Source: Metaphire vulgaris
Taxonomy: Eukaryota; Annelida; Clitellata; Crassiclitellata; Megascolecidae
DNA length: 64,000 nt
Direction of reading: 5' to 3'
Assembly (NCBI GenBank): GCA_018105865.1
Contig: CM030841.1
Coordinates: 9,123,729 to 9,187,728 of the forward strand
Part shown: positions 42,803-55,062 of the stretch, in pieces
How the letters are laid out: every line of letters starts with the position of its first letter
Numbering within the stretch: position 1 is the first letter of the stretch
The notes under the pieces: generated by a model
Told to the model about the DNA's origin: nothing
The model's database searches: none
What the model saw: only the letters and a program-made list of their open reading frames with translations
Made by a program: the position numbers and the translations under genes

Positions 42803-45800
42803 CTAAGGTTGTATATGATACACTATAATGCATCTGGATCCAAAAAATACTGAAAAACTGAAAAGCAGCGATCATCTTTAGCACAACTTTTTCTTTTTTT
42901 TACACTGAATACATTTGACTCAACGGATGACTAATTGGCATGTCATTCATCATAGAATGCGTATCTTATAAAATAAAATGAAAAGCAGACAATTTATTTC
43001 TGACACTGTATGTGAAAATTTGGCTTGCAGCCAATTTCTTCAGCGAGTTCATCCATAAAGTCGATGTATTCAACTAAGGTTGTATTTCTTGTTGAGTTGA
43101 TGTAACGAGTGACAGGTAGCTGATACTTTTAAATAACAGATTGCGTCTCTGGCGAATTTTTAAGATTTTTCTTCATCTGGTCTTCATTTTTGGAAGAGAC
43201 TTATTGCTAGTGTTGTGTGTGCTGGAAATACAGTGACTTATTTCTAAGTTGTGCGTCACTCAAGAAATTTAGCTAGTAAATAGTAAAAATTGTTTTATAG
43301 AAGCTTGATATTTGAAAAAAACAGAATTTTAAAATTTTTAAATAGCAGCGCCACTTTAAATACTAATCTTTCTTTGTTTTCGATTTTATCCTGTAATTAC
43401 AAATAATATTTACTATAGTTCTCCACACCTGTAGTTTGCTCTAAGCTGCCATTATTCAGATTTATAAACAATTAACCTGACCCAGATGATTTGCTGAGAT
43501 AAAATAATTTTTTTCTTTAAGCCCTCGGTTATTTTATAAAATTATTATGAAGGAAAGAGGACTAGAAAGGTTTATCCAGTTTATTCAACTTAAAAAATTG
43601 TAGATTTATAGTCTTAATTAATTCATTGAGGTTACATGGCTAGCTAGAAATAGTATCATCTGCAAAAATGCTGACTCTCGTCTGGTTCGAGGTGTGCAAA
43701 AGAACATCGATGAAGCTGCGATTAAATAATTTTTTCTTATACTTTATATATATATAAATATATATATATATAATAGGGCTGACTCTCGTCTGGTTCGAGG
43801 TGTGGAAAAGAACATCGGAAGGCGAGTAAATAAATTATATATATATATATAGGGCTTTTTGTGACGGTACGCGCCGGTACGGCGTACCGGAACCTTTTTC
43901 AAGGTGTGAAAAAATAATTTTCTTGTGACTTTGCAGTTGTGATTTAGCTAAAAATTTAAATACTTAATAAATGATATGCATCATTATGCTTCCAAAATCG
44001 CTTCTATGTTAAATTCTAGCCACAGACCACATAATCGTAATGGAAAAGTTAGGCAATCCACCGTGAGTACCGGCACCTATTTTTTTACAAAAAAGCACTG
44101 TATATATATATATATAATTAATTATATATTGGTAAATACGACTGTTGATGAATTTACCTTGAATACTTCCACAGCCCAGCGGCATTGCAACTCAATAATC
44201 GGCATTGCTGCGTTCGTTGGTTTAACGTTGCCGATGATAGCCATTGTGTGCGGCTTTACGTCGGGAGCAAACACGAATTTGTACAGATCAGCCTCGTTAC
44301 CATCTCTGATTTCATAGCTCGGATGTTTAACGAACGACATGTCCATGTAGTATCCAGTGGCATAGATGATAGTATCGATGTTTTCTTCAACCGTTCCGTC
44401 TTCGAACGCCACTCCCGTCTTCGTTAGGTTACCGACACCTGGTTTCACGATTACTCGACCGGAGGCGATGAGCTGATGCAGTCCGTCGCACACTAAGCCC
44501 TGCTGTTCGTCCGGCCAATGGCGGGGCTTCACTCCGTACAACGAATGGTCCAATAGTGAGTTGATCTTCTGCGCCATCATTCGGCGCTTGATGAAGTGCG
44601 GAAGAACGTTGTAGCATCTTCGAACGAGAACGTAGCTGAAGGGCAAGCCTCCGTCGATGGTTCGCGTCAGCATCCAGGTGCCGTTTCGGGTACTGACGAA
44701 GACCTTATGGCCAACGAAGACAGAACTCGTGATCTACAGTGTACGCTCTGCTGCATTGAAACGGATTTATTCGTTTCATTCAATACAACTGAGAAATAAA
44801 TGACCAACTGCTCAGCTAAAGAACGCTAGAAGCAGTCCGAGGAGCGACGTTATGAGATCAAAAAGAAATAAGAACACGACATTTGGCTCAGAGTTATAAA
44901 TAGATATAAATTGATGACAAAAATGAAGGGAAAGGTTTAGACTTTAGAAGATAGTCAATAGAACTTGTTCATTCAGATAGAAAGAAAATTCTCGCCATGA
45001 ATAAGTTTATGGAACCTGGAGAAGTTATGTACGATATCATTTTCGTCATATTTTAATATGATATTACATATCCTGGGCTCCAATCACCCCCACTTTTGAG
45101 AGGTTACCATAAGGAATGGGGAAGGTATAGGGGTTAATCACTCAACTTTTCCATCCAAGTTAACGCCACTCATATACAGTTTATATCGTGTCAGAACGCC
45201 ATGTTCATTGCTTCGAGTTGGATGCCTTAGTGCGAACGGCTAAACCTGACTGCAGACGTGAGACAGTTCGACCGCAATCTCTCCGCCTGTGTTGGCCAAT
45301 CCGACGACGACGACCCTTTGACCTTCGAACCCTCTGGTCGACCTGTACGCGTGGGAGTGCATCTGACGTCCTTCGAATTCTCTCGATCGCTCGAACTGAG
45401 GCGTCAGCGGTTTCGAGTGATTTCCGTTGCATACGAGAACGGCGTCGAAGACTTTCAACGTTTCAAGGCCTTTACTCAACGGAGCAAAAAGCAATTTACA
45501 ATAATAACTAGAAAGCACAACATATACGGAATATTTATTTTTGATAAGTAATATTAATAATTTTTAGAGTACAAGAGATATTGAATATAGCTTATGTGAG
45601 TAATTTTCAAAACATGTAATCCATGTGCCTAAGTAAAGCTTTGTCGTTTCCTTTGGTCTGTGTTGCAATAGCTATATGTGCGTTGTGTTGCTTTGCTTTC
45701 TGTCTGTTTCTTTCCTTTTCTGTTTGGGTTGGACTTGTGTTGGTTTGTGATTGTCTTTTGGCTGCAGTTAATGCGAAACAAAGATACATAAATGTTATTA

Positions 45801-46679
45801 GTACATTGAATATGCAACAGTGTAGATTATTAATTTCTTAGTTTTCTTTCGGCCAATACTGTATGATTATTGTGACACTTGTTTATTACTCAGAACAGTT
45901 TTCACCTGAGCGGCAGCACAAAGCAGAAGTTGAATACCCTAATACCTGTGTCAATGTCTTTGATTTTCACCGCCCATTGTCCTGTTGCTGTGAAATTCTC
46001 AGTCTGTGATATTTCAGTGACCTCTGTACGATAGCGAATGTATCTTTCCAGATCGAATTTCTCAGCGTATAGCTTCAGATATTCGAGTACTTTCGTGTGA
46101 TGCAAGAAGTTCGGAAAATTGTCTGGACACGGAAAATCGCTGTAGCAATACGACTCCTAATTCAATAGAACAAATACGTTAACGTGAAGTCAAGGAAGCA
46201 TGTGCTCTTTTGCAAATCTGCGCAAAACCGGAAATTAAAGATCTTTTCTATCGAGGTCCTTTTGGTTTAAGCAGTTCCGGACCTGTACGGGAAATCAGCG
46301 CACCGCACGGTACTTTCCTCGGGTATATCGGTAATGGGCAGGGTTAAACATCTGGTCGGTTATAACGAAGTTCTACTGTACAGAGTGGCGCAAATTTCGC
46401 AAAAAACCGGACTAGTCACAGTTAGGTTTGCATTTAATACAGTCCGGTATTTTGCGTCACCCTGTATATATGGAATAAGATATCTGAATCCTACCTTGGA
46501 GAGATTGGTGACTGTTGACCAAATGACACTCGGCTGTCCTTCGACCGGCGTCGGCAGGTAATTCCAAACTCCGCCGAGTCCGTCTTTCTTGTCGAAACAT
46601 TCGGGCGACAGACCCCCTCCAGACAAGTCTTCACTGCCGCCAAACCACCGACACCAGCACCAATAACTGCTACCTTCAT
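42100..46679 (-). CDS. Flavin-containing monooxygenase, six exons, with a frameshift and an in-frame stop
   Basis: Exons in transcript order: 46495-46679, 45946-46156, 45246-45469, 44158-44733, about 43005-43199, 42100-42377. FMOs use FAD and NADPH to oxygenate soft nucleophiles (N, S) at the ER membrane. The FAD-binding GAGVGG is at residues 7-12, the FMO signature FEGRQMHSHAY at about 164, the NADPH-binding GLANTG at about 189, and the C-terminal ATGY at about 332. The last exon gives LRGPGAWPQARETIL, a basic stretch and the membrane anchor LFAGLALLTTYLVICKF. Exons 1-4 join in phase only if one base is added in a run of five G in exon 1. Exon 5 holds an in-frame TAA. With the frame restored, the length is close to the roughly 530 residues of the family. 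It may be a pseudogene or carry assembly errors; the individual FMO subtype is undecided. Confidence 0.85.
42586..42632. repeat. (TA)n microsatellite
   Basis: A TA run in the last FMO intron. A second TA run at 42770-42798 separates two copies of an intronic duplication. Confidence 0.95.
42640..42975 (-). repeat. Two-copy intronic duplication next to FMO exon 5
   Basis: ATCCAAAAAATACTGAAAA, AGCAGCGATCATCTTTA, TTACACTGAATACATTTGA and GCGTATCTTATA (ACGTATC in copy 1) recur in order in 42646-42790 and 42830-42975. TTCAACTAAGGTTGTAT, part of exon 5 at about 43069, is copied at about 42799, so the duplication caught a piece of exon. Confidence 0.82.
43005..43199 (-). pseudogene. FMO exon 5 with in-frame stop
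   Basis: The frame reads SSKNEDQMKKNLKNSPETQS, then VI, a TAA at 43129-43131, then YQLPVTRYINSTRN and VEYIDFMDELAEEIGCKPNF. The second half is an excellent match to FMO (RYxxSxRHTxxVDYIxYMDEL). The first half resembles the LPSKEEM region. About ten extra residues, including the stop, separate them. The acceptor does not keep phase with exon 4, and the donor (T then GTCAGA) is my choice by phase. Confidence 0.6.
43670..43825. repeat. Duplicated CTGACTCTCGTCTGG segment
   Basis: CTGACTCTCGTCTGGTTCGA plus GGTGTG and AAAAGAACATCG occurs at about 43670-43717 and 43779-43824, with TA-rich DNA between. It lies in an FMO intron. Confidence 0.85.
46379..46466. mobile_element. Very small TIR element, GAGTGGCGCAAA family
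   Basis: TACAGAGTGGCGCAAA is mirrored by TTTTGCGTCACCCTGTA within about 87 bp, suggesting a mariner-like MITE with TA flanks. ATAACGAAGTTCTACTGTA just before it is a fragment of the pogo/Tigger terminus seen at 18499. Confidence 0.6.
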
Positions 46680-47415
46680 CCTAAGCCAATCACAGACGAA
46701 TGGATCAGACCGTCTATAATAATATACTGTGATGTGCATGGGATACAGCATCAGACTCTCTGTCTGATATTTGAGACATTTATCGCCTCAGACATCTGCT
46801 CTCCACGCCTATTCTTATTTAATTAACCAAAGCATTGGCAGGGTATACGGACATTGTCCTCCTGGACATTATCCCCCCGGACAAACCCCTCCCCCCGGCA
46901 AAGAAGTAATGAACAATGTAAATCAATATCATAGATCTTAATTTTAAAATCTCCCCAATGTTAAGGTGGCTAGAATAAACACTGCTTAGGATAAGTCCTA
47001 ATATGGAACGCTCTGTATTGACCAACCTTGTATGAACCTTAGGCTACGATTAGGACAACGAATATCCAATTAATTATGAAGGCCATTAACCAGTATACGT
47101 TACGCAATATGCATACGATTCTTCAAATGCACTGCTACTAGGCCTATACTTACTTTTGTCGCTGTGCTGTAAACGTTCGATCAGTAACTGTCGTTTTGTT
47201 GCTACAACTTTTTCGGACTTTAGACCGTAAGACTGCAGCTAGTGGCAACACTTCGAGTCACTTCTAATGGCCAGAGTGGAGACGAGCATATAGACAAACG
47301 CATTCGAAATGAGGAACACAATATGCAAAAAACCAGCTAATCCAGAGACCTAAGCACAGTCTCATGGTGCACCGATGATTTAACACAACTGCCGAAGTTT
47401 AGCCAGAGAACGTGC

Positions 47416-47416
<1 letters not shown>

Positions 47417-47480
<64 letters not shown>
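47417..47480. repeat. (TA)n microsatellite
   Basis: A perfect TA run just before a mariner-type MITE. Confidence 0.97.
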
Positions 47481-47484
<4 letters not shown>

Positions 47485-47501
47485 TAAAATTGGATAATAT
47501 A

Positions 47502-47732
47502 TACAGCTGTGTGAAAAAATCCTGCACGTTTATAGGATTTTGGGATTTTTTTATGAATATCTGAAAAACCATTAATGATTTAGGATATGCAAATCTCAAT
47601 ATATTTCAACAGGTATTGATGTTTTTGGTAAAGAATTTGCTAATTATTTTGTGATTGTTTTATGGATCCTCAAAAAAATTTTTGCGAGGAGCGTGAAACG
47701 TGAAACGCGCAGGACTTTTTCACACAGCTGTA
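47502..47732. mobile_element. Tc1/mariner-type MITE, 231 bp
   Basis: TACAGCTGTGTGAAAAAATC and ACTTTTTCACACAGCTGTA form a TIR with a further CCTGCACG/CGCAGG match. The outer TA fits a TA target site. No transposase. Confidence 0.85.
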
Positions 47733-49478
47733 ATATATAATTGGATATATATATAATTTCTTTTATATATATATATATATATATATATTCTGATATAGAA
47801 TCCAACATGTCGACTCTTTGTGTCCTGCAGGCAGACCTCTATATGACATACCGTCTCGCTTTAAACTTCTCCATTTCACGACTCAGGCAACCAACACAAA
47901 GCCTTAATTGTGTTTTGGTTTAGCCTATACGCACTTTGACCCTGTCACATTCTTTCCTTTCGAACAGCACCAGTAGCGTGTGGATGGGGTACGGCGGGGT
48001 GGTGATCCTGAGCGCAAACCAGATGGGGCGTCAAAATTGACTCGGAGACCGTTTTTTATGTTCGTCAAACATTTTTTATCGACTTGGTCCCGGGCGCCCA
48101 CCACTCTCTGAACGCCACTAAACAGCTCTTTGCAGTAAATTATTAAGGCAAGCCTTGTATAAGCTTTCTTACACAACAGGGCAGGTTTATGTAGACTCAA
48201 AACCCGCCGGACCGCTTAAGGGTCGCCGTTGGCGCCTCGCTTGTTTACTGTTTCGGCTGAATAAAGACTGTTGTACAAAGGAGTTGTAAACGGCCGCAGA
48301 CTCTTCAAATCAAAGCAGACATTTTAATATTCAGAAGCAGCGACGTAGCCAGGTTTTTAGGTTTAGGGGAACTGAAGCCCAAGACTCACTCCCCTTCATG
48401 GGCGCCCGCACATTAAGGCAAGGAGGCCCTGGAAAATGCAAATACCAATATTCCACATTGAAAATTGAAAAGCCTTGTTAAAATATTACCCGTGACCATT
48501 GTGCTAAAATGTGTGTTGCCCCTCCTGGAAAAATTTATGTGGCGTAGGGGGCCTACCCGTGCCCATTAAGTGTGTTGCCCCTGCTGAAAAAATCTGTGGG
48601 TACCCACGCCCTCTCCCCCTCCCATTTCCTTGCGTTAGACTCTTCCCAGCCGCGTTAGACGCGGCCTCCCTTGGAATGGGGGGTCCGGGGGTTTCTCCCA
48701 GGAAAAATGTTTGAAATCGTAGATGCTCACACGTGTGTTTTAGAGTAATTTGGACACAAAATCACAGGTCTGGTATAAATAGGTTCCATGTCTGTAATTT
48801 CTTATGTTTAAGTAAATTTCAAATAATTCTGCTTCGATTATGTGCGTGTTAATTCAAAAATTACGATTGTAGGACATTCTCCCCCTTGACATAATCCCCG
48901 GACATTATCCCCCGGTTCACCCTTTGATATGAAAATGCTGGACATAATCCCCCTTTCTTTACTTTATGGACTTTACCCACACCATAAACCAGACACTAAA
49001 CACTAACCCTAAACGATACTGACGGCAGCCATGGCATCAGATAACCGATAAGTACCTTTTTAAAATTAAGATCTATGATATTGATTTACATTGTTCATTA
49101 CTTCTTTAACAGACATCCAATACTATCAATCATTGCTCATTTATGGGTCTTGTACAATTGCTTTTGGTCTCAAATTATAGCACTACATTTAAAAGAACTT
49201 TGCTCGCCCATCCAGTTGTTCAGCAAAGGTGTTTATGAGCTTTTCAATATCCAATGTACGATTACCGTATTGCGAACAAACAGAATTGCCAAGTCACTCA
49301 GGTGATCATCGCCAGTTTTGTGTACGCAGACATGTTTTATGAACTTCATGGCAAAAAATTATTGGCTCGCTGCCAACAGCAGTACAGCACCATAGCGAAT
49401 TAATGAAACCACGAAACCATTACCATTAGGTCATAAAATTATTGGTGTTATTGGTGCTGATCACTCAAGACTGCACTA

Positions 49479-49928
49479 AGGGGTCGTCCATAAGTTACGT
49501 CACGCGGTTAGGGGGTCCGGCCATTTGTTACGAAGTGTGACGACGGGAGGGGGTTCCGTAAATGTGACGTCACGCAAAAAATAAATTAGGTCGTGACTTT
49601 TGATTTTTTGCTTGTCAGGGATATTTTGGAGAGGAAAAAAATACAATGTTCGAGAGAAAAACCTACAAGGATGTTGTTACGTCATATTTTAGCGGGTCTG
49701 ACTTTTTGTTACGGCGCGTTACGAAGGGAGAGGGGGTAATAAAACTGCCAAAATTGCGTAACGTCATTTATGAACGACCCCTTGTCAAGACTTTTTGAAA
49801 GGCGAAAAGAGAGGGGTCGGCCCATTGTTACGTCATATTTTAGGGGTCTGACGTTTTGTTACATCGCGTTACGTGAGGGGGGGGTAAAAAGTGCCAAAAT
49901 CGCGTGACGTAATTTATGGACGACCCCT
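49479..49928. mobile_element. GGGGTCGTCCATAA TIR element, composite of two units
   Basis: The left end AGGGGTCGTCCATAAGTTAC is mirrored by TTTATGGACGACCCCT at 49914-49928 and also internally by TTATGAACGACCCCTTG near 49765-49785. TTGTTACGTCATATTTTAG-like and GTTACGNNGCGTTACG motifs recur in both halves. It carries one ATTTTTTGCTTGTCAGG module near 49605. Confidence 0.8.
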
Positions 49929-50538
49929 AACTGCACCAACAAAACTTTTGAGCCCGCAACACTATTTGGGCTTGAATTCATTTGGGAGGACTAGCCTCTG
50001 GTTTGGGAGGCTTGAGACGTCCAAGCCCATTCCGAGCTATACGTCCCTGTTCAGAAGGTGTCCATTTCTGAAGAAAGACAAGAGGCATTTGAAAGAGTTC
50101 AGTGCTGAGCAACAACAGTTATCAAAGGGTGTCAAAGACTAAATTGCGAGTAAAGGCTAAAACGCTTTGGATTAACAACTTTGGAAAAAAGAGTGAGGAG
50201 ATTTAATTGATGCATATAAAATACAAAGTGAAAGTTCTGCCCGAAAGGCTATTATTAAGTCATAAACTGTTCCTGTTTGTCCTATCGGTCTTCGAATGAA
50301 GCCACCGCCGATCAGACTGTCCTCTTCACCGTCGCCATTCTATAGAATTATTGCTGTATTTTCTACAACAACTGGAAGCGGCAAATATTTAGAGCAAGTG
50401 ACGAACTTTTTTTGCTTGTCAGACGATTTTGAAATATGGTTCTGTCGTGACGATCTTTTTGTGACGATTTTTTTAAAGGGGCGCGCGCCATCACTATCTT
50501 TCTTTTGTTCCTGGAGGCGGCGGATATGGTCATGGGCC

Positions 50539-50727
50539 CAGTGGCGGCTCTAGGATTTGGCAAGTGGGGGGCCGTTGGGGTGGCAACTTCTAATCATGGG
50601 GAGCCAACCATTTGTTGCTTAATGTATGTAGCATTAAGTATAGGTCCCAACTGGGGGCCACTGGGGGGCCAGGCACTCAATAGTGGGGGCACGGGCCTCC
50701 CCTGGCCCCCCGGTGGAGCCGCCACTG
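50539..50727. mobile_element. hAT-like MITE, family A
   Basis: The ends are CAGTGGCGGCTCTAGG and GGTGGAGCCGCCACTG. The flanks CATGGGCC and CATGGTCC form an 8-bp duplication with one mismatch. It is the inverted-orientation sister of 25701-25879. Confidence 0.92.
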
Positions 50728-51146
50728 CATGGTCCATGGGCGGCAAAGGTGCACGCTACGACTCTGCTTCAGGCTGAGGACTTCAGAACTCGGGACTTAG
50801 GACTCTGCTTCGAGTGCACAGAGGAGAAATGGAAAGAGTTATAGCTAGATGAGTTGGGGAACAGCGTAGACATATGTCGAAGCCTTCTAGACAACTGTAA
50901 ATTTTGTTTCCATTTCACCGTAGGCCTATATCAAATGAACAATGAAATAATAATGACTAAGAGAAAAGTTAGAAATCTGTTTTTTTCTGATTCCTTTTGA
51001 GGTCAACATTTGACATTCAATCTACTCACCAGTTTTATTTATACTAGACACAGTAATGAAAAATCGAAAGTAGGCGATTATCATGATAAGCTTATGCGCT
51101 CAATCGTATTGCAGGTCGTCACACAAGTTTTGATTGCCCTAACGCC

Positions 51147-51402
51147 CAGTGGCGGTTCCAGGACCTCTTGGTGGGGAGAGGAAATGAATTCATAGGAAGT
51201 TGGCGGGGGGATGAAAAGAGAAGGAAAACTCAATAAACTTTGCCGGTAAAGGCTGATAAAAGGGAATGTTTGCCTAATAATTTTACTACTTTTACCGAAA
51301 AATAGGTTGACAAGCTAAAAAGGTCCCCGTAGTTTTATGACAAGAAAAAAAGTCCGGTAGGGGGATGCATATCCACTCATCCCCCGCGTGGAACCGCCAC
51401 TG
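51147..51402. mobile_element. hAT-like MITE, GGCGGTTCC family B, perfect 8-bp target duplication
   Basis: The ends are CAGTGGCGGTTCCAGG and CGTGGAACCGCCACTG, with CTAACGCC on both sides. Inside are GTTGACAAGCTAAAAAGGTC and TGACAAGAAAAAAAGTCC, the module in reverse. The same family is cut by the right edge of the window at 63789. Confidence 0.93.
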
Positions 51403-51991
51403 CTAACGCCACAAGAACATCATCGGGTCATTCATAAAATGTAATTATTATAAATCTGTAGCTGTATTTGTTGCAAAAAACAGGAAATATTAAAAGACTA
51501 AATAACGAATGAAACACTAGATGATTATTTCACTCAAGACCTTAGCGTCAATAGCGATGACTAGACACGTTGTTGTCGTCGTCGTTTAATCATCATGACT
51601 CGCAATTTCCTAATATACCAGTTTTGCTATAGTTAAGAGCGAAAACGCATTCAGAACCGGTTTCACTTTTGTCTGAGCACTGCGTATGGACGTGAATGAA
51701 GACAGTGTGATGCGTTGTGCCTGTTTTGTAGTCAAGCGCCTTCAGTTTCTCTGTCTCGGGCTTCCTGCTGTTGATGGAGCGTCACAGTTGAAGAAATGAC
51801 CAGAAGGAAAACCGGCGAGTTTCTGCGATTCGTTTTTCTAGAAAAAGTCTTGAGAAGATTGCGTCTAAATTGAAAAAAACACCAACAATCAGAACTGAGA
51901 CATCAGAATTGAGACAATTTAGATTTCAAAGTGAAACATTCACCATTTAGTTGTCCATGAACTTTTAGCTGTCCATGAAATTGAAATAACT

Positions 51992-52037
51992 GCTGCTGCT
52001 GCTGCTACTGCTACTGCTGCTGTTACTACTACTACTG

Positions 52038-52110
<73 letters not shown>
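51992..52110. repeat. (TGC/TAC)n microsatellite
   Basis: CTG triplets pass into a long TAC run. The poly-Ser frame on the minus strand is an artefact. Confidence 0.95.
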
Positions 52111-52113
<3 letters not shown>

Positions 52114-53101
52114 GGATGTGATTTGTAGGGGAAGAGGGAATTTTCATCCCCACTGCCCAACTACTCCCCATCCACTGAGGCGGCTACTGACATCCCAGCC
52201 AGGGAAGTCAATCTTCCCCACCACTGTGACAGACAGGAAAATGCATTCATCGTCAACAGAGGGAGAAATCTTTTCGGCGCTTCGCGTCGAGCATGAGCAA
52301 CGAATTAAACTTCGGTGGTAACTGAGGAGCGATTTATCTTATAACCTTTGAAAAATTTAGCTGTGTTGCATTATGAAACTAACAATATTTTATGCCAGGA
52401 TCAAGAGCACATTAGGACTTACTCCTCAGAACAATCCATTAATCATAGAAAAAACTCAGGGAAGAAATATTATTTAGCTTAGTGCAGCTAAAAGATTCAT
52501 CTTCTTGGCTTTGATTTTATGAAAGAACCTTCCAACAGGGCACGTGTTTTTTTAGCTTATGGAAATGACTTTTGCTCGAGTGAATGGGTCAAACCGAACG
52601 AGAGTCACTAAAGTATCAGGCTATACGGTCGGAAAGATAAATTGCTTTCTCGAACAGAAGCTCTTGGAATTTAATTAAGACATTTGGAAGCGGAACTGCT
52701 TTGAAAAGTAAACGCGGAACAGGAAGAAATCGATCAGCCGCAGAAGGAAACCTAGAACAGCCTCCAGATGATATTTATCGCCACAACAATAAAACACAAT
52801 ATCTATACGAATGGACGACCCAAGCAAAGAGAAATACCGTTTTAAACAAAAGAGAATGGCAAAACAGAGATCAATCAATCAAATCAATCAAATAGATATA
52901 TTTCTCAACATCCTGTTGAATACATGTCAAGAAAAGAAAAGAAAAGCTTAACTAAACTATCAAATGATCAAGACATTGAGATTTTTGGGGAACAGACATT
53001 GAAATTGCCAAAATGTCAAAATTTTTATGATTTCAAACTTGGGGGGCAAAATTCCCCACAAAAAAGAATAAACACTAATTAGATTATAATGAAATGTAAA
53101 T

Positions 53102-53143
<42 letters not shown>

Positions 53144-53749
53144 TAATTGCAATAATAGGGATGACGTCATGCTCTCAGGTCAGTCATGACGTCATCGTCT
53201 GGGATGAACTGTTATTTCAAGAAGGAAGTTCTGAAATTCGTAGAACCTTTTCCTCTGGCGACCAGTTGAAAACTCACACTGTTACTCTGTGGAAAAATAA
53301 GATTTCTACGGATAAAGATAAAACAGGCCAATGGGAATTTCGAGTTTTGTGAATGGCAGTCTATTCAATGATAGAGTGTCTAATAAGAGACAGGCGCAGA
53401 GAGTAGATTAGAGGTGCAAAATCCGTTTGCTTATACTGTCGGATAGGATGATGATGACGATGGTGGTGGTGATGATGGTGGTAATGGTAGTGATGAAGAT
53501 GATGACGATGATAAATACACTTTTAATGTGCCAGTTCTTTTATGTATGCCGACAGATGCAACGGACGATGCAATGCATGCGAAATCCATAAGCAAAAGCC
53601 AACAGAAGCATTTGTTTTATGCCCTCGGTATACTTATTTCCCGAATGTCTTATGTGAAAAATGTCCGGAGACAAAAAATATGCGTCAACTCTCCTCCGCA
53701 TAAAAATCGGCTGTACATTGTATATAAATAATATAATATATACTGTATA

Positions 53750-53880
53750 CTGTATATATTTGTATATATGTATATGTATATATGTGTATATATATGTATA
53801 TATATGTGTATATATATGTATATATGTATATATATGTATATATATATATTTGTGTATATATATAATATATATCTGTGTGT
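53750..53880. repeat. (TATATG)n-like microsatellite
   Basis: TATATGTATA variants grade into a short GTGTGT run. Confidence 0.9.
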
Positions 53881-54499
53881 GTGTGTGCATAGGCCTATAT
53901 GTTTTTGCGTTTCAGTGTAGATTTGAAAGAATGCAGTAGATTCGATGATCCAATAAGCACACACATGTACGTAGGAAACATGTGTGGCCAGTATACAATG
54001 GGTCTATGCATACAATATCGAATACATTGTATCAACGATCGTGTCCCTATTGCGTAAAGAAATCTCCTGTGACTGAGTTGTGTGGCGATGACAGAGAATA
54101 AAGCATTCTGACAAATTAGATTTTCGTTTTTTCCGCAGAGAGAGCGTTCATTCTTCGATCCAGCGCTGACAAGCGTAAATTCGAAAATCTTATCCTTATC
54201 CGTCTTTTACTTCGAATCTCTCACCATGCATCATTCACCGGAGTTGTCACTGTTCTGGGCGTATAGTGAGGCCTGCGCAGACCGTCGCATTGTGGCGGGT
54301 CAATCAATAACTCTGTATGTCGAAAAAAGTCAAATGCATTCTGATATATAAGAGAGAGAGAAATCTCATATACGTATCGCTCAGTGGTTGTCGACCGGGA
54401 TCTAGACGGAACTTGAGGGCGCAGTAGTAGGCGGAAGGTCCTGGTATTCCTAGAAATCATCGCTCAAAATTTCGAAAAAAATTTGAGCGTAAAAGTTAA

Positions 54500-54892
54500 C
54501 ATGCGTTCAAAGATGTGGTAACATTTGTTAATTTGTTAACATGCTCAAAGATGTGGTGTTCTACAGCGTATAATTTGTTAACATGCTCAAAGATGTGGTG
54601 TTTACAGCGTATAATTTGTTAACATGCAAAGATGTGGTGTTCTACAGCGTATAATTTGTTAACATGCTCAAAGATGTGGTGTTCTACAGTGTATAATTTG
54701 TTAACATGCTCAAAGATGTGGTGTTCTACAGGGTATAATTTGTTAACATGCTCAAAGATGTGGTGTTCTACAGCGTATAATTTGTTAACATGCTCAAAGA
54801 TGTGGTGTTCTACAGGGTATAATTTGTTAACATGCTCAAAGATGTGGTGTTCTACAGTGTATAATTTGTTAACATGCTCAAAGATTGTAACA
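54500..54892 (+). repeat. 42-bp minisatellite, about nine units, open in one frame
   Basis: The unit contains GTGTTCTACAGCGTATAATT, TGTTAACATGCTCAAAGATG and TG, 42 bp in all. Seen as codons it gives the 14-residue unit MWCSTAYNLLTCSK with Ala/Val/Gly variation. The first two or three units have small deletions. The frame is open because the unit is a multiple of three and stop-free; there is no evidence of translation. Confidence 0.95.
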
Positions 54893-55062
54893 TGCAGGAC
54901 CCATAAACCAAATGAACGGAACTCTCGAAAACTATGATGACGAAATGCATCGAAGGTAGGGGGGCTGTTTGTTTGCCAACTCTCGTTAATGGAACAATGC
55001 GGATAAAGGTTTGAAGATTTTCACACCGATAGTGATTATAAAGCCGAAATTATAATCTATTA

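Noticed and set aside
54500..54892. CRISPR-like array
   Set aside because: The repeats are head to tail without unique spacers, and the genome is animal.
54632..54937. A Cys-containing repeat protein of 101 residues
   Set aside because: It is a stop-free 42-bp minisatellite; no start context, splice sites or homology.
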